In this document: one piece after another, positions 57,585-64,000 of the stretch | Position numbering within the stretch: position 1 is the first letter of the stretch | Layout of the letters: each line of letters starts with the position of its first letter | Source: Streptomyces sp. NBC_01803 | GTDB taxonomy: Bacteria; Actinomycetota; Actinomycetes; Streptomycetales; Streptomycetaceae | Direction of reading: 5' to 3' | DNA length: 64,000 nucleotides | NCBI RefSeq assembly: GCF_035917415.1 | Contig: NZ_CP109073.1 | Coordinates: forward strand, 5,140,001 to 5,204,000 | Program-made: the position numbers and the translations under genes | Notes under the pieces: model-generated | Seen by the model: only the letters and a program-made list of their open reading frames with translations | Databases searched by the model: none | Told to the model about the DNA's origin: nothing

Positions 57585-58501
57585 AGCTCCTTCGCGTACC
57601 GCCACTCGTCGGCCGCCGGGCGGTAGCCGAGCCATTCGTTGATTTTCAGCATGGGAATGTTTGCGGCGTCGTTTCCGGTGAAGGCGAGGAGGTAGCCCCT
57701 GGTACGGGCCCGGTGGAGGGAGGCGAGTTTGGCCAGCTTGGCGAGGCCGCGACCGCGGTACGCGCGGCGGGTGCCGGTCATCGCGGACCCGTACCGTTCG
57801 CGACCGTCCGTTCGCGCCAGGCTGTACGCCGCCACCTCGCCGTCCACCAGGGCCACCGTGGATAGCTCGTGGTCCAAGTCCGGGCGCTCCCAGTCCAGCC
57901 GGTACCAGTCCTCGTACGGCGTCGACGCGAGCGTCACCTCGCCCGGCTCGTCGGCCACGCACTCGACGTCCGCCTCGTACAGCGGCCTGGGGTCGGCCGC
58001 GAACGCGGATGTCGGGCGCAGCTCCACACCCGGCGGCGACTCCGGGGGCAGCGGCGGCAGTTCGGCGGTGGCCAGATCCAGGCCCAGAAATCTCGCGCGG
58101 CGGCGCCGCTCGTACCCGTGGCGCGCCGCGAAGGCGGGGGAGCGGCCGTCGTCCGCCACCCAGGTATGGACCACCCTCGCGCCCAGGCCCGTCAGATACT
58201 GTTCGGCGGCCACCACCAGCGCGGCGCCCGCGCCCCGGCCGCGCGCTTGGGGACGCACCGCCGTGTGCAGGAACGCCTGGCCCGGCTCGGCGCTGTCGAA
58301 GCGCAGCCCGGCGTCGGCGCAGCCGGTGATCCGCCCGGCCTCCTCGGCGACCAGCCACCGCAGCCGTTCACCGGGCGGCGCGGAGGCCGCCTCCCAGGCC
58401 ACGGCCTCGCCCGTGCACACCATGTGCGGCACGGCCGAACGCCGCACCTCCGCCACGGCCTCGGCGTCCGCCGCCGTGAACTCCCGTACCAAAATGGTCA
58501 T
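57581..58501 (-). CDS. tandem-GNAT acetyltransferase
   Basis: This 306-aa protein has two GNAT folds: an N-terminal one with the acetyl-CoA loop RPQARGRGAGAALVVAAEQ (~85-105) and a C-terminal one with GTRRAYRGRGLAKLAKLAS (~255-275), the R-G-x-G-x-A signature. It probably acetylates a small molecule or peptide. ATG at 58501 gives TILVREFTAADAEAVAEVR; TAGATT lies 8 nt upstream on the coding strand, so it is likely leaderless. Its end overlaps the MarR relic by a few bases. Confidence 0.87.
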   Translation of the reverse strand: MTILVREFTAADAEAVAEVRRSAVPHMVCTGEAVAWEAASAPPGERLRWLVAEEAGRITGCADAGLRFDSAEPGQAFLHTAVRPQARGRGAGAALVVAAEQYLTGLGARVVHTWVADDGRSPAFAARHGYERRRRARFLGLDLATAELPPLPPESPPGVELRPTSAFAADPRPLYEADVECVADEPGEVTLASTPYEDWYRLDWERPDLDHELSTVALVDGEVAAYSLARTDGRERYGSAMTGTRRAYRGRGLAKLAKLASLHRARTRGYLLAFTGNDAANIPMLKINEWLGYRPAADEWRYAKEL

Positions 58502-58577
58502 GGTGGGGGAATCTAACGCGGCTCCCCGCCGGTCCGCCGCCCGTTTCCCGGGTGTGCGGGACGCGGACGCGCTGCGG

Positions 58578-58583
58578 CAGAAT
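58578..58583 (+). promoter_or_regulatory. -10 element of leaderless gntR gene
   Basis: CAGAAT is followed by 7 nt and the GTG at 58591. No Shine-Dalgarno is seen. Confidence 0.45.
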
Positions 58584-58590
58584 CTGCCGG

Positions 58591-59004
58591 GTGAACCGCA
58601 CGCAGGTCTCCATCGACCCCCGCTCGCCCGTCGCGCCCTTCGAGCAGCTCCGCGCGCAGATCGCGGAGCGGGCCCGCTCCGGCGCGCTGCCCGCCGGACA
58701 CCGGCTGCCGACCGTCCGGGGCCTGGCCGACGAGCTGGGGCTCGCGCCCAACACCGTGGCCAAGGCGTACCGCGCGCTGGAGACGGACGGGGTCGTGGAG
58801 ACCAGGGGCCGCAACGGGACCTTCGTCGCCGCGGCCGGGGACGCCGCCGCACGGGAGGCAGCGGCGGCGGCCCAGGAGTACGCCCGGCGCGCGCGACGAC
58901 TCGGCCTGGACCGCGCCGCGGCACTGGCCGCGGTCCAGGCCGCGCTCCGGGCCGTCTACACGGACACGGATGCGGACACGGATACGGACACCTCCGGGCG
59001 CTAG
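58591..59004 (+). CDS. GntR-family regulator, YtrA type
   Basis: The 137-aa protein has the winged helix-turn-helix of GntR proteins (~15-75: PFEQLRAQIAERARSGALP, RGLADELGLAPNTVAKAYR) and a short helical C terminus without a large effector domain, as in the YtrA subfamily that usually controls ABC transporters. No transporter is adjacent. The last 14 residues are Thr/Asp repeats coded by gacacggat units. The TAG stop shares the bases CTAG with the convergent alpha-glucosidase stop. Confidence 0.87.
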   Translation: MNRTQVSIDPRSPVAPFEQLRAQIAERARSGALPAGHRLPTVRGLADELGLAPNTVAKAYRALETDGVVETRGRNGTFVAAAGDAAAREAAAAAQEYARRARRLGLDRAAALAAVQAALRAVYTDTDADTDTDTSGR

Positions 59005-59010
59005 GCCCGG
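58994..59010. terminator. hairpin enclosing the shared stop codons of convergent genes
   Basis: ccgggc (58994-58999) and gcccgg (59005-59010) form a stem whose loop gctag contains both stop codons: TAG (59002-59004) for the GntR gene and, on the other strand, CTA at 59001-59003. It is a very compact convergent gene end. Confidence 0.6.
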
Positions 59011-60680
59011 CGGGCCGCTCCGCCGCCCCAGAGCCAGGCGGTCGTGTCCGGCGGGAGCTGGCCGCCGGTCAACCGGTCGCTGGTGAGCAGCACGCCCCAA
59101 TTCCTCGGCAGGGCGAACGGCTTGTCCGACAGGTTGGCCACGCAGCGCAGCACGGGCGAGCGTTCGAAGGCGAGAACGCCTCGCGGGGCGTCCAGCCAGC
59201 GCAGCGTCTCACTCACGAACCCGGGCTGCTCCTGGCGGAGGCGCAGCGCCGAACGGTACAGCTCTAAAGTCGACCCCGGGGTGCCGGACTGGGTCTGCGC
59301 GGTCAGCGCCTCCCACTCGGCCGGCTGCGGCAGCCACGGCTTGCTGCCCCGGGGACCGAAACCGAACGGGCTGTCCGACCCGGACCACGGCAGCGGCACC
59401 CGGCAGCCGTCCCGCCCGCGCACCGTGTGCGCCGAACGCTCCCAGGTGGGGTCGCGCAGCGCTTCCTCCGGCAGGTCCTCGACCTCGTTCAGACCGAGCT
59501 CGTCGCCCTGATACATATACGCGCCGCCCGGCAGCGCCAGCATCAGCAGCGCCGCCGCCCGCGCCCGGCGCAGGCCGAGCTCCAGATCGGCCGGCCCGCC
59601 GTCCACGTCGTGCTCGCGGGTGTGCGTGATCTTGCGCCCGTACCGGGTGACGTGCCGGGGCACGTCGTGATTGGAAAGCACCCAGGTGGGGGGCGCGCCG
59701 ACCTCGGCGAGCGAGGTGACGCTCTGATCGATCACCGCGCGTAGCTCCTCATGGTCCCAGGCGGCCTTGAGGAACGAGAAGTTGAACGCCGTGTGCAGCT
59801 CGTCCTGCCGGACGTACAGCGGCAGCCGGTCCTCGGCCACGTGCGCCTCGGCCACGAACAGCCGGTCACCCGCGTACGTGTCGGCGATCTTCCGCCAGGA
59901 CCGGTAGATCTCGTGCACGTCGTCCTGGTCCCAGTGCGGATGGTTCGCCCGGTGTCGCTCCTGATCGAACAGCGCGTCCTCCGGGAGGCCCACGTCCGGC
60001 AGGTCCGGGTGCTTGATCAGGCCGTGGGCCACGTCGACGCGGAACCCGTCGACGCCCCGGTCGAACCAGAAGCGCAGGATCGACTCGAACTCGGCACGGA
60101 CCTCCCGGCTCGCCCAGTTGAGATCCGGCTGCTCGGCCGCGAACAGGTGCAGATACCACTGGCCCGGCGTGCCGTCCGGCTCGGTGACGCGCGTCCACGC
60201 GCGACCGCCGAAGCGGCTGCGCCAGTCGTTGGGCGGCGACGAGCCGTCCGGTCCCCGGCCGTCCCGGAAGACGTACCGGTCACGCTCGGGCGAGCCGGGC
60301 GGCGCCTCCAGCGCCTCCAGGAACCAGTTGTGCTGGTTCGAGGTGTGGTTCGGCACGATGTCGAGGACGACGCGAACCCCGAGGCCGTGCGCCTCGGCGA
60401 TCATCTCCTCGGCCTCCGACAGCGTGCCGAACGAGGGATCGATGGAACGGTAGTCGGCCACGTCATAGCCGCCGTCCGCCATGGGGGACGGGTACCACGG
60501 GTTGATCCAGACCGCGTCCACTCCCAGCTCCCTGAGGTAGGGAAGCCTGGCACGCAGTCCGGCGATGTCGCCGATGCCATCGCCGTTGCCGTCGGCGAAG
60601 CTCCGGATGTAGACCTGATAGACAACGGCTGTGCGCCACCAGGGTGCGGCCGTGTTCTCGTAAATACGGGTGCGGGGCAC
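59001..60680 (-). CDS. GH13 alpha-glucosidase
   Basis: This 559-aa enzyme cleaves alpha-1,4-glucosidic bonds of maltose or maltodextrin in the cytosol. It shows the GH13 conserved regions: DIVPNHTSNQHNWF, the nucleophile Asp216 (GFRVDVAHGL), the acid/base Glu278 (FVAEAHV) and VLSNHDVPRHVTRYG near 338. No signal peptide is present, so it acts on imported oligosaccharides. GTG at 60680 is the start, with a weak ggaag site. It lies 54 bp downstream of its likely LacI regulator and in the same direction. Confidence 0.92.
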   Translation of the reverse strand: MPRTRIYENTAAPWWRTAVVYQVYIRSFADGNGDGIGDIAGLRARLPYLRELGVDAVWINPWYPSPMADGGYDVADYRSIDPSFGTLSEAEEMIAEAHGLGVRVVLDIVPNHTSNQHNWFLEALEAPPGSPERDRYVFRDGRGPDGSSPPNDWRSRFGGRAWTRVTEPDGTPGQWYLHLFAAEQPDLNWASREVRAEFESILRFWFDRGVDGFRVDVAHGLIKHPDLPDVGLPEDALFDQERHRANHPHWDQDDVHEIYRSWRKIADTYAGDRLFVAEAHVAEDRLPLYVRQDELHTAFNFSFLKAAWDHEELRAVIDQSVTSLAEVGAPPTWVLSNHDVPRHVTRYGRKITHTREHDVDGGPADLELGLRRARAAALLMLALPGGAYMYQGDELGLNEVEDLPEEALRDPTWERSAHTVRGRDGCRVPLPWSGSDSPFGFGPRGSKPWLPQPAEWEALTAQTQSGTPGSTLELYRSALRLRQEQPGFVSETLRWLDAPRGVLAFERSPVLRCVANLSDKPFALPRNWGVLLTSDRLTGGQLPPDTTAWLWGGGAARRA

Positions 60681-60734
60681 GTATCTTCCATTCCTCTTGC
60701 GAGTTGACCCTGGAAAATGCGCGGATCTAGCGGC

Positions 60735-61817
60735 TCACCGCGCAGTAGTGCGGTCGTGCTGGTCCGGTTCAGGTCCCGGCCGGGGTGAGGGGTGTCGGTG
60801 TGGCGATCGCGCGACGCGGGCCGCGCCGGTGGTGCCCCGCACGACCAGGCGTGTGGGCACCACCACCCGGGTGGGCTCCTCGCTCGCCCCGGACAGTGCG
60901 TCCAGAATCTGGCGAGCCAGCAACTCCCCCTGGTGGGCTACTGGTTGGGCGATGGTCGTCAGGTCGAGCAGCTCGGCCGTCTCGTGATTGTCGAAGCCGA
61001 TCACCGAGACGTCGCCGGGTGCCCGGAGTCCCATCCGGTTCAGCGTGCGCAGCGCGCCGAAGGCCATCTGATCCGACTCCGCGAACACCGCGGTCGGTGG
61101 GTCGGGGAGGCTGAGGAGCTGCGCCATGGCGGACGCGCCCTCCTCGATGCCGAAGTATCCCGGGGCTTCGAGGTCGGGGTCGTACGGGATGCCCGCCTGC
61201 GCCAGAACGGTGCGGTAGGCATGCTGCCGGACGATGGGCGTCGTGAAGCCCCGTGGGTCGCCGAGGGCACCGGTGATCATCCCGATACGCCGGTGCCCGA
61301 GGTTGATGAGGTGGCGGACTGCCGTGCTCGCCCCCTCCGCGTTGTCGATGGAGACGTGCCAGCAGCCGGGTATGCGGGTGCCGAGCACGGCGACCGGCAC
61401 TTCCATCGACACCAGCGCCTCGCACTCCGCCGCCGAGAGCGGCAGGTTGAGCACGATCAGCGCGTCCACGCGGCGACGTAAGGGCATGCGCGCGAAGAAA
61501 CGCTCGTGCACACGCTCATCGCCGAGGTTGTACAGCAGGAGATCGTGGTCGTTGGCGCGCAGCACCGAATCGATGCCGGCGACGACCTGGCTGTAGAACC
61601 ACCGGTTGACGAACGGCAGGACGACGCCCACCGTTCCGGTCCGGCCGGAGGCGAGGGAGGAGGCGTGCGGGGAGATCGAGTACTGCAGCTCCTCCGCGGC
61701 GCGCAGCACCCGTTCCCGGGTCGCCTCGGAGACGTTCGGCAGCCCGCGCAGAGCACGCGAGACGGTCGCGGTCGAGACCTCCGCGCGCCGGGCGACGTCA
61801 ATGATGCTGGCGGCCAT
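60735..61817 (-). CDS. LacI-family transcriptional regulator
   Basis: The 360-aa protein has a LacI helix-turn-helix (SIIDVARRAEVSTATVSRA, ~4-25), a hinge helix region SPHASSLASGRTGTVGVVL and a periplasmic-binding-protein-like sensor domain. Its place directly upstream of the alpha-glucosidase gene indicates a maltose or maltodextrin repressor. Two CG-centred palindromes of the LacI-site type lie within ~170 bp upstream of its start. The usual companion genes for sugar-binding protein and permeases are absent. Confidence 0.92.
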   Translation of the reverse strand: MAASIIDVARRAEVSTATVSRALRGLPNVSEATRERVLRAAEELQYSISPHASSLASGRTGTVGVVLPFVNRWFYSQVVAGIDSVLRANDHDLLLYNLGDERVHERFFARMPLRRRVDALIVLNLPLSAAECEALVSMEVPVAVLGTRIPGCWHVSIDNAEGASTAVRHLINLGHRRIGMITGALGDPRGFTTPIVRQHAYRTVLAQAGIPYDPDLEAPGYFGIEEGASAMAQLLSLPDPPTAVFAESDQMAFGALRTLNRMGLRAPGDVSVIGFDNHETAELLDLTTIAQPVAHQGELLARQILDALSGASEEPTRVVVPTRLVVRGTTGAARVARSPHRHPSPRPGPEPDQHDRTTAR

Positions 61818-61868
61818 AACCCTCCGATCACGGCAGTGCGCCGAACGTACTGCCGATCCCGGAGGTAA

Positions 61869-61882
61869 TGCAATCGTTTACA
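61869..61882. promoter_or_regulatory. LacI-type operator 1
   Basis: tgcaatcgtttaca is a CG-centred palindrome (10 of 14 positions symmetric) of the form typical for LacI-family proteins, 52 bp upstream of the LacI ATG. Confidence 0.6.
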
Positions 61883-61970
61883 TGAAAAGATCTTGGGATC
61901 TCACTGAATTGGTACGCCAGTTGACCATCTTGACAGTGAACTCCCAGGTCAGTGGGGCTGAAACGGATGA

Positions 61971-61984
61971 TGTAAACGTGTACA
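61971..61984. promoter_or_regulatory. LacI-type operator 2
   Basis: tgtaaacgtgtaca is symmetric at 12 of 14 positions, close to the general LacI-family pattern tgtaaacgtttaca. Its centre is 102 bp from operator 1, about ten DNA turns, compatible with looping. Confidence 0.65.
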
Positions 61985-62050
61985 TGGAACGATCGCCCGG
62001 CTTCCGCTCACCCCCGTAAGGGCGGGAACCGGACGATCGGACGGCCCGTC

Positions 62051-62689
62051 TCAGCGGCCGAGCCTGCCCAGCGCGCCGCGCGTCGTCGTACGGAAGTCGG
62101 CCACCGGAGCGTCCGTCAGGTCGCCCAGCTGCGCCCATTCGACGACCACGACCCGGGTGCCGTCCCGGCCGATACCGAACAGGCGCACGTCCTTGCCCGA
62201 CTCCGGCGGCGCGGTGTGCACGCCGTAGAGGTGGGCGCCGTCCGTCCCCCGCGCGGTCACCCGGCCGTAGTCGTCCCACGCCGCGGTCGCCCCCGGGTTC
62301 ACCCGCAGCCAGTCCGCCGCGCAGTCCGCCGCCGCCTCGCCCAGCGCGGCGGTCAGCTCCGCCGCCTCGTCCTCGTCGCCCGTCTCGACGATGACCTGGA
62401 GGCCGTTGGTGTCGTACTCGGTGCGGTACAGCCGGTACCACGCCCCCTCGGCCGGCAGCTCCTCCGCGACGCACGGAACCGGCCACTCCGGCAGACCCGC
62501 CGCCGGGGCGTCGGCGACCCAGCCGGTCTCGTGCGGCGGCATCTGCGCCGGGCTGAGGAACGCCGCCGTACGGACCCGCTCCGGCGCCGGGGCCGCTTGC
62601 GCGGCCTCCACGGCCGGGACGGCCAGCGCGCAGGCGGCGGTGATGGCGACGGCCACGGCCGAACGGCGGCCGAAGACGGAGAAGCTCAT
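62051..62689 (-). CDS. secreted protein of unknown function
   Basis: The 212-aa product has a signal peptide (RRSAVAVAITAACALAV, cleavage near AQA-AP at ~32) and a mature globular domain without recognised family (QMPPHETGWVADAPAAGLP, VNPGATAAWDDYGRVTARG). Two Cys (PCVAE, ADCAAD) could form a disulfide. The mature region resembles extracellular sensor-like proteins of Streptomyces, but I cannot name it. It diverges from the XRE gene at 62890. Confidence 0.7.
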   Translation of the reverse strand: MSFSVFGRRSAVAVAITAACALAVPAVEAAQAAPAPERVRTAAFLSPAQMPPHETGWVADAPAAGLPEWPVPCVAEELPAEGAWYRLYRTEYDTNGLQVIVETGDEDEAAELTAALGEAAADCAADWLRVNPGATAAWDDYGRVTARGTDGAHLYGVHTAPPESGKDVRLFGIGRDGTRVVVVEWAQLGDLTDAPVADFRTTTRGALGRLGR

Positions 62690-62802
62690 GGTGATCCCCC
62701 AGTGGGACTCGGTGCGGATGCGTTCTGGTGCCGAGCCTGCGGACGGAGGCGGAGGGGAGGCAACGGTTCCGCGCCGATCCGGGACGCGGGAACGCTCACG
62801 GC

Positions 62803-62808
62803 TAGTCT
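62803..62808 (+). promoter_or_regulatory. -10 candidate for the terminal XRE gene
   Basis: TAGTCT would start transcription near 62815, leaving a leader of about 75 nt before the ATG at 62890. An in-frame GTG at 62812 is too close to be used. Confidence 0.35.
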
Positions 62809-62889
62809 GACGTGGGACGATGCGGTATCCCTGGAACGCGGGACAGGGACGGGGACAGGGACGGGAAACCGGGGGAACGGGGCGGACGG

Positions 62890-64000
62890 ATGACGGGGAA
62901 AGCGCCGGCGGAGGACTTCGCCGAGCGGCTGCGGGAGTTGAAGGAGCGTTCCGGGCTGAGCTTCGGCGTGCTCGCCGGACGGCTGCACATGGGCACCTCG
63001 ACGCTGCACCGGTACTGCTCGGGTGCGGTGGTCCCGGCGGATTACGCGCCCGTGGAACGCCTCGCCCGGCTGTGCGGCGCGGACCGGGACGAGCTGCTGG
63101 CCCTGCACCGCCTGTGGCTGCGCGCCGACGCGACCCGCCCCGCGACCGGGCCGGGCCGGGGACCGGCCGCGGCTGCCTCCGGGGCGGGAGGGGGGCTTCG
63201 GGGTCCTGGAACGGCGGGGGAGCCGGAGCCGGAGCCGAGGCCCGAGCCGGCGTTCCGGTCCGAGCCGGGCGTTCGGGTGACCGATCCGGAGACGCGGGAC
63301 GGGTCGTGGGACGGGTCGTGGGACGGGCCGTGGGACGGGCCGGGCTCGGGACATGAGCCCGCGCCCGGCCCCGAGCCGGGCCCCGAGCCGGGCCCCGGAC
63401 GCCGGTCCGGTACCGGACCGGGGGCGCAGTCGCCGGGCGTCGCCGGGCCGGGACCCGGCTCGGCCGACGAGCCCGGGTTCCCTGGGGCGGGCTCCGGCCG
63501 CCGGTCCGCGTCGAAGGCGGCGGGGCAGCCGGGAGGGCGGCGGCGACGGTGGTGGTCGGGCGGGGTCGCGGTCGCGGCGTCGTTGGTCCTCGTGGTCCTC
63601 GCGGTGAACGCCGTGACCTCCGACGGGGCCGCCGATCAGCCGCCCGACGTCGACGAGGACGTGGCGCCGTTGACGTGGACGGCCGACTCGCAGGTGTGGG
63701 AGGAGGGGTGCGGCCACCGGTACCTGGTCGACGGTGACCCGGGGGACGTTCCGGCGCCGCCCGTCGCCCAGGACGCCGCGCCCTGGGCGCGGCGGCTCGG
63801 CGCGGTGCACGAGAGCTCCACCATCGTCGAGACCACCGTCAGGCCCACCCGTCCCGTCGCCGGGCCGGTCGTGGTCGAGGCCGTCCACATCCGCGTCACC
63901 GAGCGCCGCGCCCCGCTCGACTGGCCGGTTTTCGACATGTCCCCCGGCTGCGGCGGCGCCCTCACGCCCGCCGCCTTCACCGTCGACCTCGACGCGGACC
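62890..64000 (+). CDS. membrane-anchored XRE-type helix-turn-helix protein (partial)
   Basis: The frame is open to the end of the window, so only the first 370 codons are seen. An N-terminal helix-turn-helix (~8-65: LRELKERSGLSFGVLAGRL, GTSTLHRYCSGAVVPADYA) is followed by a long Pro/Glu/Gly linker with repeats (DGSWDGSWDGPWDGPG, PEPGPEPGPG), one transmembrane helix near 225-240 (VAVAASLVLVVLAVNAV) and an outside domain with Cys pairs (EEGCGHRYLVDG, SPGCGG). Such Streptomyces proteins couple a cytosolic DNA-binding domain to an external sensor. ATG at 62890 lacks a strong Shine-Dalgarno. Confidence 0.75.
   Translation, partial: MTGKAPAEDFAERLRELKERSGLSFGVLAGRLHMGTSTLHRYCSGAVVPADYAPVERLARLCGADRDELLALHRLWLRADATRPATGPGRGPAAAASGAGGGLRGPGTAGEPEPEPRPEPAFRSEPGVRVTDPETRDGSWDGSWDGPWDGPGSGHEPAPGPEPGPEPGPGRRSGTGPGAQSPGVAGPGPGSADEPGFPGAGSGRRSASKAAGQPGGRRRRWWSGGVAVAASLVLVVLAVNAVTSDGAADQPPDVDEDVAPLTWTADSQVWEEGCGHRYLVDGDPGDVPAPPVAQDAAPWARRLGAVHESSTIVETTVRPTRPVAGPVVVEAVHIRVTERRAPLDWPVFDMSPGCGGALTPAAFTVDLDAD

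Overview
The window is about 64 kb of very GC-rich DNA from an actinobacterium, almost certainly a Streptomyces or close relative. The evidence is the 23S/5S rRNA sequence, the strong GC third-position bias, a long housekeeping block (HAD phosphatase, small protein, tlyA, nadK, recN ... pyrG, NUDIX ... parA, scpA, scpB, rluB ... cmk, der) whose order resembles the Rv1692-Rv1713 block of Mycobacterium tuberculosis, plus Streptomyces hallmarks such as twin streptogrisins, a SepF-like protein, dnaE2 with a Y-family partner, and many genes that start directly at or near their transcription start.

Layout. 1-2066: 3' part of a 23S gene, a 5S gene and a strong terminator. 2104-5499: a giant Arg/Asp-repeat TPR protein convergent with a DUF1015 gene. 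5547-11054: HAD-IIA phosphatase, relics of siderophore-uptake genes, small protein, tlyA, nadK, recN. 11195-17216: glycosyltransferase, GH15 glucoamylase-like enzyme, pyrG, NUDIX hydrolase. 17262-20567: TPR-ATPase and alanine dehydrogenase. 20933-25669: parA, a ribbon-helix-helix-like partner, scpA, scpB and rluB as one compact operon (chromosome segregation and condensation plus rRNA modification). 25725-29817: tyrA, cmk, a frameshifted plsC-like gene, der. 29863-37639: small conserved genes, an I78-type protease inhibitor, PAP2 phosphatase, MFS exporter, acyl-CoA dehydrogenase, a PIG-V-like mannosyltransferase and a sepF-like gene. 38012-40525: two secreted streptogrisin-type proteases. 40755-40950: a tiny CRISPR-like array without cas genes. 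41074-42096: asd. 42300-46831: a complete ureABCFGD urease operon, followed by a metzincin-like metalloprotease. 48036-50793: an HATPase/zinc-ribbon/small-protein unit divergent from an XRE-TPR regulator, then a truncated HD-domain relic. 50794-52021: HAD phosphatase and P-loop kinase driven by overlapping divergent promoters. 52177-57008: SOS-type dnaE2-imuB-like pair behind a LexA-box-like palindrome. 57047-57584: a multiply frameshifted MarR relic. 57581-61817: double-GNAT acetyltransferase, GntR regulator, GH13 alpha-glucosidase and its LacI regulator with two upstream operators. 62051-64000: a secreted protein and a divergent membrane-anchored XRE protein that runs off the window.

Two themes cut across the window. 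First, at least a dozen genes have a TANNNT-like -10 element exactly 6-8 nt before the start codon and no Shine-Dalgarno, so leaderless translation is common here. Second, many housekeeping genes carry private in-frame or stop-codon-overlapping tandem repeats (TPR protein, scpA, plsC-like, dnaE2/imuB-like, ureF and ureD ends, the last gene), and several loci are decayed. This suggests a genome with active repeat slippage and recent gene loss rather than recent acquisition; I see no insertion sequence, integrase, tRNA or prophage gene.
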